Assembly (NCBI RefSeq): GCF_003443735.1
Contig: NZ_CP031969.1
Location: 4,092,001-4,156,000, forward strand
From: Streptomyces sp. CC0208
GTDB lineage: Bacteria; Actinomycetota; Actinomycetes; Streptomycetales; Streptomycetaceae
Direction of reading: 5' to 3'
Length of the DNA stretch: 64,000 nucleotides
Shown here: in pieces, positions 33,204 through 42,662 of the stretch
How positions within the stretch are numbered: position 1 is the first letter of the stretch
How the letters are laid out: each line of letters begins with the position of its first letter
Notes under the pieces: generated by a model
What the model was told of the DNA's origin: nothing
What the model saw: the letters and a program-made list of their open reading frames with translations, nothing else
Database searches by the model: none
Made by a program: the position numbers and the translations under genes

Positions 33204-34136
33204 TCACCACGCCAGCTGTGCGATCTCCTCCGCCACCACCGCGCACGCGTCCGCCGCCGGGTCGATCAGGGGGAAGTGGCCGACGTCCTCCAGCAGGGTC
33301 AGGCCCACCACCTCGCCCGCCTTGGCCGCCGCGTCCGCGTACGCCTCGGCGACCGCCTCCGGGACGACCGTGTCGGTGCGGCCCTGGACGAGGGTGGTCG
33401 CGATACCGGTGGGCAGCAGCAGGGCGGGATCGGCGTACGGCACCCGCGCGGTGAACCCCTCGGCTCCGCCCAGCAGTTGACGGCACGCCCCGCCGCACAC
33501 GTCCAGTTTGTCGGCGACTGTGAAGTCGGCGATCGGGGCGAGGGCGACGACCCCGCGCAGGGGCGCCGGCCGGTCGATGCGCCAGGCGGCGTCGGCCGGC
33601 AGGAGGTGCCGGGCCGCGGCCCACAGCGCGAGGTGGCCGCCCGCGGAGTGACCGGTGACCACCATGCGGCGCGGGTCGGCCTGCGGGAGGGACTCCCGCA
33701 CGAGCGCGGGCAGCGCGTCCATCGCGGCGGCCACGTCGTCGAAGGTCTCGGGCCAGCGCCCGGCCACCGGCCCGGCGCCCCCCGCAGCGCCCTGTGCCGG
33801 AACGGAGACCCCGCCCCGCCGGTACTCCACGTTGGCCACCGCGAACCCCCGCCGGGCCAGGAAGTCCGCGAACGGTGTCACATGCCGCCGGTCGTACGGC
33901 GCCCGCCACGCCCCGCCGTGCAGGACGACGACCAGCGGCGCGAGACCGCCCCCGGGGGACACCGCCACCCGCGGGGCGTAGAAGTCGATCACCTGGTCGG
34001 GGTCGTCGCCGTACGCCGCGGTGGCGTCGGGGTCGACCGCCGGGTGCGAGAAGGCCGACTCCTCCTCAGCCGCGGCTCGGGCTTCGGCCGCCGCACGGGC
34101 TTCTGCGGCGGCACGGGCTACGGCGTCGTCCGGCAT
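33204..34136 (-). CDS. Alpha/beta hydrolase, kynurenine-formamidase-like
   Basis: A 310-residue serine hydrolase. The oxyanion loop VVVLHGGAWRAP, nucleophile elbow VVTGHSAGGHLALWAA, a candidate acid in QGRTDTVVP and the His in DVGHFPLIDP make a complete triad. HGG-type hydrolases of this shape include the arylformamidase that turns N-formylkynurenine into kynurenine. With kynureninase and tryptophan dioxygenase 1 kb away, that role is a reasonable inference but not proven. The N-terminus has three EARAAA repeats of low complexity. The ATG at 34136 has GAGAGG 7 bases upstream. It is divergent from a TetR regulator. Confidence 0.85.
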   Translation of the reverse strand: MPDDAVARAAAEARAAAEARAAAEEESAFSHPAVDPDATAAYGDDPDQVIDFYAPRVAVSPGGGLAPLVVVLHGGAWRAPYDRRHVTPFADFLARRGFAVANVEYRRGGVSVPAQGAAGGAGPVAGRWPETFDDVAAAMDALPALVRESLPQADPRRMVVTGHSAGGHLALWAAARHLLPADAAWRIDRPAPLRGVVALAPIADFTVADKLDVCGGACRQLLGGAEGFTARVPYADPALLLPTGIATTLVQGRTDTVVPEAVAEAYADAAAKAGEVVGLTLLEDVGHFPLIDPAADACAVVAEEIAQLAW

Positions 34137-34269
34137 GCTCCAACCTCTCAGCGACGAAACGGATCTGACGGACCGTGAAAGCATCCTGGAAGAGAATTCG
34201 GCCGTTGGCCGGGACGGTATCAGGCCCATGACGTGCGCGGACACACGGATGTCACGCTCGGTGAGGGCT

Positions 34270-34286
34270 AAACGGTTCTGCTGTTT
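34270..34286. promoter_or_regulatory. Imperfect palindrome in the TetR/hydrolase intergenic region
   Basis: AAAC-N-G and C-N-GTTT arms lie at 34270-34286, about 70 bp before the TetR ATG and 134 bp before the hydrolase ATG. Shape and placement suit a TetR operator for the divergent pair. Confidence 0.35.
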
Positions 34287-34353
34287 CGTTACGCTGACGT
34301 GTCCGTCCCCACGGATCCGCCCCGCGGATCCCGAGCGCACCGAGGAGTCCGAC

Positions 34354-34980
34354 ATGTCCGCCGAACCCGGCACCGTCCGTCCCGGAGGGCGTACCGCGCG
34401 TGTCCGTACGGCCGTGCTGCGGGCGGCCGGGGACGTGCTCGCCGAGCAGGGCTTCGACCGCCTCGACCTCGCCGAGGTCGCCCGCCGCGCGGAGGTCGGC
34501 AAGACGACCGTGTACCGGCGGTGGGGGACGGTCACCGCGCTGGTCGCCGACCTGCTCGCCGACATGGCCGAACAGTCACTGCCCCGCACCCGCACCGGCG
34601 CGGTCCGCGACGACCTGCGGGCCAACGCCCTGCTGGTCCAGCGGACGCTCGCCGATCCCCGGCAGGGCGCGCTCTTCCGCGCGGTCATCGCCGCGGCGGC
34701 CTGCGACCCGCGTACCGCCGAGGCGCTGCGGCACTTCTACGCCGTACGGATCGCCGAGTGGGCCCCGTGCGTGAGCGAGGGCGTCGCGCGCGGGGAGCTC
34801 CCCGTCGGCACGGACCCGGCGACCGTCGTACGGGCGGTCTCGGCCCCCCTCTACTACGGCCTGCTCACCACCGGCACGGCCCCCGACCCGGCCGCCGCCG
34901 AACGCGCGGCGGATGCGGCGGTCGCGGCGGCGCAGGCCGGGGTGTACGCCGCCCCGGTCACACCCGTCACCCCGACCTGA
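34354..34980 (+). CDS. TetR-family transcriptional regulator
   Basis: A 208-residue regulator with the TetR helix-turn-helix near residues 18-62 (AVLRAAGDVLAEQGFDRLDLAEVARRAEVGKTTVYRRW) and a helical ligand-binding domain of the TetR_C type (AVIAAAACDPRTAEALRHFY). The ATG at 34354 follows GAGGAG with 6-base spacing. It is divergent from the formamidase-like hydrolase and convergent with kynureninase, so control of kynurenine-pathway genes is plausible. The effector is unknown. Confidence 0.9.
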   Translation: MSAEPGTVRPGGRTARVRTAVLRAAGDVLAEQGFDRLDLAEVARRAEVGKTTVYRRWGTVTALVADLLADMAEQSLPRTRTGAVRDDLRANALLVQRTLADPRQGALFRAVIAAAACDPRTAEALRHFYAVRIAEWAPCVSEGVARGELPVGTDPATVVRAVSAPLYYGLLTTGTAPDPAAAERAADAAVAAAQAGVYAAPVTPVTPT

Positions 34981-34996
34981 CGCCACGACGAGCCGA

Positions 34997-36193
34997 TCAG
35001 CGGACGAGTGTCTCCCCCAGCACCCGCGCCGCCCGCTCCACGTCCGCGAACCCGACGTACAGCGGCGTGAAACCGAACCGCAGCACGTCCGGGTGCCGGA
35101 AGTCGCCCACCACGCCCCGCTCGATGAGCCGCTTCATCACCGCGCCCGCGTCCTCGCAGCGCAGCGCGACCTGGCTGCCCCGCTCCCCGTGCGCCAGGGG
35201 GGTCACGCACTCGACGCGCCCCTCCTCGACGTACGACGACACGCACTCCAGGAAGAAGTCCGTCAGGGCCAGCGACTTGGCGCGCACCGCCTCGACCGAC
35301 ACCCCGTCCCAGACCTCCAGCGCCGCCTCCAGGGCGAGCATGGAGAGGATGTCGGGCGTGCCGACGCGGCCCCGCAGCGCGCCCGGCGCCGGTTCGTAGG
35401 ACGGCCGCATCCCGAAGGGCTCCACATGGGAGTTCCACCCAGGCAGCGGGGAGTCGAAGCGGTCCTGGAGCTCGCGGCGCACATAGAGGTACGCCGGTGA
35501 ACCGGGGCCGCCGTTCAGGTACTTGTAGGTGCAGCCGACCGCGAGGTCGACGCCGTGCGCGTCGAGACCGACCGGCAGGGCGCCCGCGCTGTGGCACAGG
35601 TCCCAGACGGCGAGCGCGCCCGCCGCGTGCACGGCGGCCGTGAGACCGGGCAGGTCGTGCAGGCGCCCGGTGCGGTAGTCGACGTGGTTGAGCAGGACGG
35701 CCGCGGTACGTCCGCTCAGCACGCCCGGCACCTCGGCCGGAGTCACCGCCCGCAGGGTGCAGCCCGTCATCCGGGCCGCGGACTCGGCGATGTACCCGTC
35801 CGTGGGGAAGGTGGTGGCGTCGACGACCACCTCGTCACGGCCGGAGGCCGGACCACCCGCGAGCCGCACCGCCCCCACAAGTGCCTTGAAGACGTTGACA
35901 CTTGTCGAGTCGCCGACCACGATCTGCCCGGCCGCCGCGCCGACCAGCGGAGCGATCAGGTCACCGATCCGCTCCGGCGCGGTCCACCAGCCGCTCTCCT
36001 CCCAGGACCGGATCCTGAGCTGCCCCCACTGACGGCGTACGACGTCCTCGACGCGCCCCGGGACGGCGGCCGGGAGCGCGCCCAGCGAGTTCCCGTCGAG
36101 GTACACCACGTCATCGAGCACGAACCGGGAGCGCACGCCGGCCAGTTCGTCGGCCGCGTCCAACTTCTCCGCGCGCAAAGTCAGTTCAGACAT
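34997..36193 (-). CDS. kynU: Kynureninase
   Basis: KynU is a PLP enzyme that cleaves kynurenine to anthranilate and alanine. The 398-residue sequence shows DGNSLGALP near the N-terminus, the STSVNVFKALVGA cofactor segment, LNHVDYRTGRLHDL, AVWDLCHSAGALPVGLD, and the Schiff-base lysine in GCTYKYLNGGPGSPA. The ATG overlaps the stop of the tryptophan dioxygenase gene by 8 bases, so both are translated together. The product anthranilate could feed secondary metabolism, as in streptomycete actinomycin- or daptomycin-type pathways, but no such cluster is in the window. Confidence 0.96.
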   Translation of the reverse strand: MSELTLRAEKLDAADELAGVRSRFVLDDVVYLDGNSLGALPAAVPGRVEDVVRRQWGQLRIRSWEESGWWTAPERIGDLIAPLVGAAAGQIVVGDSTSVNVFKALVGAVRLAGGPASGRDEVVVDATTFPTDGYIAESAARMTGCTLRAVTPAEVPGVLSGRTAAVLLNHVDYRTGRLHDLPGLTAAVHAAGALAVWDLCHSAGALPVGLDAHGVDLAVGCTYKYLNGGPGSPAYLYVRRELQDRFDSPLPGWNSHVEPFGMRPSYEPAPGALRGRVGTPDILSMLALEAALEVWDGVSVEAVRAKSLALTDFFLECVSSYVEEGRVECVTPLAHGERGSQVALRCEDAGAVMKRLIERGVVGDFRHPDVLRFGFTPLYVGFADVERAARVLGETLVR

Positions 36194-37028
36194 GGGACCG
36201 CGCCGTCCACAGCTCCGGGAACACGTTGTTCCGCGCGCGCTTCTCCAGCCAGGCCACCCCGGCGGAGCCACCGGTGCCGGCCTTGGAGCCCATCGCACGG
36301 CGGGTGGCGACGAGATGGTCGTTGCGCCAGCGCCACACCAGCTCGGCGACATCCGTCAACGCCTCGCCCAGGCGGGCCAGTTCGTCGTTCTCGGGGCCGG
36401 AGTAGAGGGCCGTCCAGGCGGCCTCGACCTCCTCCGACGGCTCGTACCGGCGCGACACGTCCCGTTCCAGGACAGCGGAGGGGATCGCGTGCCCGCGCCG
36501 CGCCAGCAGCCCCAGTACCTCGTCGTACAGGCTCGGCTCGTGCAGCGCCTTCTCCAGTTCGGCGTGGACGCGGGGCGCGCCCCGGTGCGGCACGAGCATG
36601 GACGCGGACTTGTCGCCGAGCAGGAACTCCATGCGGCGGTACATCGCCGACTGGAAGCCGGAGCCCTCGCCGAGCGCCGAGCGGTAGGAGTTGAACTGCG
36701 CGGGCGTCAGCTGGCCGAGCGGCTTCCAGGAGGCGGTCAGCGCCTCCAGCTCCCGTACGGAACGCTTCAGCGCGGCGACGGCCGTGGGCACGTCGTCGGA
36801 GCGCAGCGCGGCCGCCGCGGTCTCCCACTCGTGCACGATGACCGTGAACCACAGCTCCATGACCTGGGTCGTGACCAGGAAGACCATCTCTCCGGGATCG
36901 TCGGAGAGGGTGTGCTGGAGGTGGGTGAGCACGTCCGCCTTGACGTAGTCCTCGTACGGCGTCGTGCCTTGGAAGTCGAGATGCGGGGTCTCCGGCTCCT
37001 GCGGTTCCTGAGCCTCTTGGGACGACAT
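36186..37028 (-). CDS. kynA: Tryptophan 2,3-dioxygenase
   Basis: A heme dioxygenase that opens the indole ring of L-tryptophan to N-formylkynurenine. The 280-residue protein carries TTPYEDYVKADVLTHLQH, the QVMELWFTVIVHEWE helix, GSGFQSAMYRRMEFLLG and the C-terminal heme/substrate region WRWRNDHLVATRRAMGSKAGTGGSAGVAWL. The ATG at 37028 has AGGAG 6 bases upstream and is preferred over a frame extension to 37106. It is the first gene of the kynA-kynU operon. Together with the hydrolase at 33204 it gives the complete route from tryptophan to anthranilate. Confidence 0.96.
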   Translation of the reverse strand: MSSQEAQEPQEPETPHLDFQGTTPYEDYVKADVLTHLQHTLSDDPGEMVFLVTTQVMELWFTVIVHEWETAAAALRSDDVPTAVAALKRSVRELEALTASWKPLGQLTPAQFNSYRSALGEGSGFQSAMYRRMEFLLGDKSASMLVPHRGAPRVHAELEKALHEPSLYDEVLGLLARRGHAIPSAVLERDVSRRYEPSEEVEAAWTALYSGPENDELARLGEALTDVAELVWRWRNDHLVATRRAMGSKAGTGGSAGVAWLEKRARNNVFPELWTARSHV

Positions 37029-37134
37029 CGCTGTCTCCTGGTGTGTACTCCGGGTAGCGGTCCGCCCTGCCGTTACCGACACGGGGCCCCGGTCCCCGCC
37101 GGGCATCCTCTTCCATGCTCCCCGGAAATGGCAA

Positions 37135-37160
37135 GGCCCGCCTGGTCACACAGGCGGGCC
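37135..37160 (-). terminator. Intrinsic terminator after the DUF3151 gene
   Basis: GGCCCGCCTG (37135-37144) and CAGGCGGGCC (37151-37160) form a perfect 10-bp stem with a 6-base loop, between the DUF3151 stop and the start of kynA. Confidence 0.75.
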
Positions 37161-37188
37161 CGGAAAGCGGTGACGGATCGGCTCAGGC

Positions 37189-37602
37189 TCAGCCCAGCGT
37201 CTCGGCGGCCGTGAGCGAGGAGTCCTTCAGGAACTGCGTGCAGCGCTCGTACTCCGTCTGCTCGCCGATGGCTCCGGCGGCGCGGGCGAGGCCGTGCAGG
37301 GCACGCAGGAAGCCGCGGTTCGGCTCGTGCTCCCACGGGACCGGCCCGTGGCCCTTCCAGCCGTTGCGGCGCAGCGAGTCGAGGCCGCGGTGGTAGCCCG
37401 TACGGGCATAGGCGTACGACTCCACGACGCTGCCCCGCTCGAAGGCCTCGTCGGCCAGCTGGGCCCAGGCCAGCGAGGAGGTCGGGTACTTCGCGGCGAC
37501 ATCCGCGGGCGCGGTGCCGTTCGCCAGGAGCTCACGCGGCTCCGGGTCGTCGGGGAGGTGGGTCGGGGGCGGGCCCCCGAGAAGGTTCTCGTGAATGGAC
37601 AT
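37189..37602 (-). CDS. DUF3151 domain protein
   Basis: A 137-residue protein of the actinobacterial DUF3151 family. The TPR-like helical segments (LAWAQLADEAFERGSVVESYAYARTGYHRGLDSLRRNGWKG) and the PVPWEHEPNRGFLRALHGLARA block are typical. The ATG at 37602 follows GGGAG at 9 bases. No enzymatic residues are evident and the function is unknown. It is transcribed alone in front of kynA, with a strong terminator between, so it is probably not part of tryptophan catabolism. Confidence 0.85.
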   Translation of the reverse strand: MSIHENLLGGPPPTHLPDDPEPRELLANGTAPADVAAKYPTSSLAWAQLADEAFERGSVVESYAYARTGYHRGLDSLRRNGWKGHGPVPWEHEPNRGFLRALHGLARAAGAIGEQTEYERCTQFLKDSSLTAAETLG

Positions 37603-37752
37603 GGGTCCAGTCTCCCTCGCCTGGGGCATGGTTTCGTCTGCGGGCCGGTGGGGGCCGGTCGCGCCCCGCGGTGGAGCCGCTGATGTCACAGCCCCGCGCC
37701 CCTGGGTGGGTGCGGTGAAGCCCTGTCGAGCCACAACGCACCCACAGCCGGC

Positions 37753-39222
37753 CTACGACAGCCGCCCCCGCGTGCGCTCACCCTCCAGCGGCGGTGCCAT
37801 GACCGCCCCGTGCGTACGGCACTCCGGCCGACGGCACCCCGGCGGCAGCGACCGCACCGTCGCGAAGGCCACCGCGGACCCCACCACCAGCACCCCCGCA
37901 CACACCGTCATCGCCCGCCCGAAGGCGTCGTCGAAGGCCCCCGGGGACCGGTACGCCTCCTCCCCCATCCCCGCGACCAGCGGCAGCGCCGCCACCGCGA
38001 TGAGGCCCGCCGCCCGGGCCGCCGCGTTGTTGATCCCGCTCGCCAGACCGGCCCGAGAGGCGTCCACCGAGCCCAGCACGGTCGCCGTCAGCGGGGCGAC
38101 CAGCGTGACCATGCCGGTGCCGAGCACGAGCAGCGCGGGCAGCACGTCGGCCGGGTAGGAGGCGCCCGGGCCGACCCTGAGCATCAGCAGCATCCCCGCC
38201 GCGCACAGCAGCGGGCCGACGGTGAGCGGGATGCGCGGTCCGATGCGGTCGGCGAGGGCGCCCGAGCGGGCGGAGAACAGCAGCATCAGGGCGGTCGTCG
38301 GCAGCAGTGCCGTACCGGCCTGGAGGGCCGACCAGCCGACCACCACCTGGAGCTGGAGCGCGGCCAGGAAGAAGAACCCGCCGAAGGCCGCGTACACGCA
38401 CAGGGTCACCAGGTTGACCGCGGTGAACTGCCGGGACGCGAAGATCCCGAGCGGCATCATCGGATCGGGCCGCCGCTTCTCCACGGCGACGAAGGCCACC
38501 CCGGCGGCCACACCCGCGAGCGCCGTGACGACGACCACCAGGGACCCGGAACGCGCCTCGATCAGCGCGTATGTCACCAGCGCGAGCGCCAGCGCGCCGA
38601 GGACCGCGCCGAGCACGTCGAAGCGCCCGTGGTCGGCGCGCCCGTCCGCGGACTCGGGAACGTGCCGTACGGCGATCGGCGCGCACAGCAGTGCCAGCGG
38701 GACGTTGAGCAGGAACACCCAGCGCCAGCCGGGACCGTCCACCAGCCAGCCGCCCACGAAGGGCCCGACGGCCGCCCCGATGCCGCCGAAGCCGGACCAC
38801 AGGCCGACGGCCCGGCCCCGGTCGTCGGGATGGAAGGAGGCCTGGATCAGGGCCAGGGACCCGGGTGTGAGCAGGGCGCCGCCGACTCCCTGGAGGGCTC
38901 GGGCGGCGACGAGGACACCGGCGTTCGGGGCGAGGCCGCACAGCAGAGAGGCGGCCGCGAACCACACCACGCCGACCACGAAGACCTTGCGGCGGCCGTA
39001 CCGGTCCCCGAGGGAGCCGCCGAGCAGGATCAGCCCGGCCAGCGTCAGCATGTACGCGTTGACCGTCCACTGCAGGGCGGCGAGCTCGGCGTCCAGGTCG
39101 CGGCCGATGCGCGGCAGCGCGACGTTGACGACGGTCGAGTCCAGCAGCGCCATGCTGGAGCCGAGGACGGTGGTGAGCAGGATCCACTTGCCTTGCGGCG
39201 AGGCCAGCCGGACATCGGGCAT
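37753..39222 (-). CDS. MFS exporter, DHA2 (14-TMS) family
   Basis: A 489-residue major-facilitator drug:H+ antiporter of the 14-transmembrane DHA2 group. Motif C-like ALLDSTVVNVALPRIGRDL at the first helix, the motif A GGSLGDRYGRRKVFV, and GLWSGFGGIGAAVGPFVGGWLVDG (antiporter motif) are present. It likely exports a toxic or secreted compound; the substrate is unknown. It is the only gene of its unit, bounded upstream by the fba terminator. No regulator gene is adjacent. Confidence 0.92.
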   Translation of the reverse strand: MPDVRLASPQGKWILLTTVLGSSMALLDSTVVNVALPRIGRDLDAELAALQWTVNAYMLTLAGLILLGGSLGDRYGRRKVFVVGVVWFAAASLLCGLAPNAGVLVAARALQGVGGALLTPGSLALIQASFHPDDRGRAVGLWSGFGGIGAAVGPFVGGWLVDGPGWRWVFLLNVPLALLCAPIAVRHVPESADGRADHGRFDVLGAVLGALALALVTYALIEARSGSLVVVVTALAGVAAGVAFVAVEKRRPDPMMPLGIFASRQFTAVNLVTLCVYAAFGGFFFLAALQLQVVVGWSALQAGTALLPTTALMLLFSARSGALADRIGPRIPLTVGPLLCAAGMLLMLRVGPGASYPADVLPALLVLGTGMVTLVAPLTATVLGSVDASRAGLASGINNAAARAAGLIAVAALPLVAGMGEEAYRSPGAFDDAFGRAMTVCAGVLVVGSAVAFATVRSLPPGCRRPECRTHGAVMAPPLEGERTRGRLS

Positions 39223-39238
39223 GCCCCAGGTATACAGC

Positions 39239-39264
39239 GAGCCCGGTGCCGTAGCACCGGGCTC
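39239..39264 (-). terminator. Intrinsic terminator of fba
   Basis: GAGCCCGGTGC (39239-39249) and GCACCGGGCTC (39254-39264) form an 11-bp perfect stem with a CGTA loop, just downstream of the aldolase stop on the minus strand. Confidence 0.8.
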
Positions 39265-39288
39265 ACCGCGATCAGCCGTGAAAGGGCC

Positions 39289-40320
<1,032 letters not shown>

Positions 40321-40459
40321 GTGTCCGCTCCTTGTATCTGCGGGTTGGCGTACTGCGTGCTTACGGCCCTGACCTAGACCTTGTGTGGGGGTTCGACGTC
40401 ATCGTCGGCCCCATCTTTCCAGACTTGGCCGGATGGTCCATCCCGCGGTCGGTCCGTGG

Positions 40460-41008
40460 TCAGTCCAGGCCCAGCTCGTCCTTCGAGTAGGCGAAGCGGT
40501 ACGGCACGCCCGCGCCCTGTTCGATCTTCTCGGCGGCGCCCGTCGCGCGGTCGACGATCGTCGCGACCGCGACGACCTCGGCGCCCGCCTCGCGCACCGC
40601 CGCCACCGCTTCGAGCGGGGAGCCTCCGGTGGTGGAGGTGTCCTCGACGACCACGACCCGGCGGCCCGCGATGTCGGGGCCCTCCACGCGCCGCTGCATG
40701 CCGTGCGCCTTGGCCGCCTTGCGGACGACGAAGGCGTCCAGGCGCTTCCCGCGCGCGGCGGCCGCGTGCAGCATGGCGCCGGCGACCGGGTCGGCACCCA
40801 TGGTCAGGCCGCCGACCGCGTCGAACTCCAGGTCCGCGGTCAGGTCCAGGAGCACCTGCCCGACCAGCGGGGCCGCCTCGCCGTCGAGCGTGACGCGGCG
40901 CAGGTCGACGTAGTAGTCGGCCTCCAGCCCCGATGAGAGGGTCACCTTGCCGTGCACCACGGCCTTGTCCTTGATCTGCTGCAGCAGCTCGCCGCGTACG
41001 TCCGTCAT
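40460..41008 (-). CDS. pyrE: Orotate phosphoribosyltransferase
   Basis: PyrE transfers a phosphoribosyl group from PRPP to orotate in de novo pyrimidine synthesis. The 182-residue product is compact but complete: the DYYVDLRRVTLDGEA substrate loop, GGLTMGADPVAGAM, the flexible-loop KAAKAHGMQR and the PRPP motif VVVVEDTSTTGGSPLEA. The start codon at 41008 lies 10 bp after the mutarotase stop, so the two may be co-transcribed. The remaining pyr genes are not in this window. Confidence 0.97.
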   Translation of the reverse strand: MTDVRGELLQQIKDKAVVHGKVTLSSGLEADYYVDLRRVTLDGEAAPLVGQVLLDLTADLEFDAVGGLTMGADPVAGAMLHAAAARGKRLDAFVVRKAAKAHGMQRRVEGPDIAGRRVVVVEDTSTTGGSPLEAVAAVREAGAEVVAVATIVDRATGAAEKIEQGAGVPYRFAYSKDELGLD

Positions 41009-41018
41009 GCCTGTCAGC

Positions 41019-41810
41019 TTAGAGGCGGCGCCAGCTCCAGGTCGTCGAGGCCTCCAACGGCTCCAGGGGTGTGACCAGGCGCGGCACCGTGTTCAGGCCG
41101 TTGGGCGGCCCGGTCTGCGGCTCCACGCAGACGGCGGCCTCCTGCTCGTCGTACACCACGACCCATTCCTCGCGGCTGGCGACCTTCAGCTCCAGCTGCC
41201 CGGGCCAGGTGAGCGTGACGTCGACGCCGTCGGGCATGCCGAAGCAGTCGTCCCAGGGGCCCGGCCTCGGCTCGACGCGGTTGCCGGTCGGCAGGTGGTC
41301 GTCGCCCCGCTCCTCCTGCCAGGCGGCGGCGAAGTCGAGCCGGACGGGCTCGCCGCCGTCGAGGGTGCGGTGGAACCAGGGGTGCCAGCCGATCTGGGCC
41401 GGGAAGGAGGAGTCGTACGTCTCCACGGACATGGTGAGCGTCAGGGCGTCCGGGGTGAGCGCCGCGATCTGGGTGATGCGGCCCGGGTAGGGCCAGGGCG
41501 CCACGAGGTCGTACGTGAGGACCGCTTCGTCGGTGGTCGTGCGGGCGATGTTCCAGGCGCCGTCGCGGGCCGTGCCGTGGATGGCGTGCGGCGGGGAGTT
41601 GAGCGGCATCTGGTGGACGTCGGCGCCGTCACGGAACCGTCCGTCCCGGATGCGCCCGCACCAGGGGACCATCGGGAAGCAGCCGAAACGGTCGCCCTGG
41701 CGCAGGAGTTGGACGCCTGCGACCCGAAGTCCCCCGACCCGTCCGCCGTTTGCCGGCTGCAAGGTCACTTCCGCGTCGCCCGCGGTCAGTGTGATGTCTT
41801 CTTGGCTCAC
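41019..41810 (-). CDS. Aldose 1-epimerase (mutarotase-like)
   Basis: A 263-residue protein of the galactose-mutarotase superfamily, which interconverts alpha and beta anomers of free or phosphorylated sugars. Visible features are the GGRVGGLRVAGVQLLRQGDRFGCFPMVPWCGRI region, the conserved HAIHG with the catalytic-type His, QIGWHPWFHR and the final strand LEASTTWSWRRL. It lies 10 bp upstream of pyrE on the same strand. The natural sugar is not evident. Confidence 0.88.
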   Translation of the reverse strand: MSQEDITLTAGDAEVTLQPANGGRVGGLRVAGVQLLRQGDRFGCFPMVPWCGRIRDGRFRDGADVHQMPLNSPPHAIHGTARDGAWNIARTTTDEAVLTYDLVAPWPYPGRITQIAALTPDALTLTMSVETYDSSFPAQIGWHPWFHRTLDGGEPVRLDFAAAWQEERGDDHLPTGNRVEPRPGPWDDCFGMPDGVDVTLTWPGQLELKVASREEWVVVYDEQEAAVCVEPQTGPPNGLNTVPRLVTPLEPLEASTTWSWRRL

Positions 41811-41834
41811 GGGACGACCCTACTCAACGGCTCC

Positions 41835-42581
41835 TCAACGGCGTTTCCTCAGCGCCCTTCCGACCACGATCGCCGATGCCAGGACCACTGCCGCCGCCGG
41901 CGCCGCCCAGCGGAGGGTCGCGCTCGACGTCACCGTCTGGGGCGCTGGGACGGGGGCGTAGCGGCCTCGCGGGGGCGCGTGGTCGACCTCCTCCGCGCTG
42001 CGGCCGATCATGGTGCGGCGGGCGTGGGCCGCCTCGGCCGGGGGGCCGACGGGTTCCGTGAAGTCGTCGACGAGGGGTGCCGGGGGCTCCTCGGCAGCCT
42101 CCACGACCTCCGGTGTCCGCGGCTGCGGCTGCTCCTGCTGTTCCGGCTGCTCGGGTTCCTCCTGCGCCTCGCCCAGCGCCTCCGCGAAACGGTTCAGCAG
42201 GCGTACGACGGCGGAGCCCACGGCGTCCGGCGGGAGCTCGGTGACACGGCCGTCCGCCGTGGCCGTGCCGCCGAAGGTCACGGTCGTGCCGCCGTCCGTG
42301 TCGCGCAGGCGGAGAGTGAGGGCGACTTTGACCGAACCGCTTCCGCGGGTCTCGGTGGCGTCCCCCTCGACGGCGTAGGAACCGTCCTCCCGGGCGGAGA
42401 CGTGGACCGCTCCCCGGTAGGTGATGGAGTGGCTGCCGACCCGCACCTTCAGGCGCCCGGCGACGGGGTCCGCACCGGCGTCCTGCTGGAGCCCGGGAAC
42501 CGCCCGGGCCACCCTGACGGGATCCCCCAGGGTCTGCCTCAGCCGCTCGACCGGAACCGGAACGAACACCTCATGCTCCAT
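41835..42581 (-). CDS. SRPBCC/CoxG-like protein with C-terminal membrane anchor
   Basis: A 248-residue protein. Residues 1-145 are a START/SRPBCC domain of the CoxG type (MEHEVFVPVPVERLRQTLGDP at the N-terminus, SYAVEGDATETRGSGSVKVALTLRL), which forms a hydrophobic ligand cavity. A Glu/Gln/Pro-rich linker (about 145-215) follows, and the C-terminus is a single membrane helix (LRWAAPAAAVVLASAIVVG) ending in RALRKRR. The domain order suggests a cavity domain tethered to the membrane on the inside. No CO-dehydrogenase genes are near, so the CoxG role does not apply. The ATG at 42581 is preferred because the family begins there. Confidence 0.82.
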   Translation of the reverse strand: MEHEVFVPVPVERLRQTLGDPVRVARAVPGLQQDAGADPVAGRLKVRVGSHSITYRGAVHVSAREDGSYAVEGDATETRGSGSVKVALTLRLRDTDGGTTVTFGGTATADGRVTELPPDAVGSAVVRLLNRFAEALGEAQEEPEQPEQQEQPQPRTPEVVEAAEEPPAPLVDDFTEPVGPPAEAAHARRTMIGRSAEEVDHAPPRGRYAPVPAPQTVTSSATLRWAAPAAAVVLASAIVVGRALRKRR

Positions 42582-42662
42582 GGTTGCCGAGCCTACCCAG
42601 GGCCGACGGTCATGCACCCCCGTTGGTGGAAAGTGACGCGCTGTTCCGCCCGGGGGCGCGGA

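Noticed and set aside
37135..37160. Hairpin near kynA considered as an RNA switch
   Set aside because: It lies downstream of the DUF3151 gene and upstream of the kynA promoter region; a simple terminator explains it.
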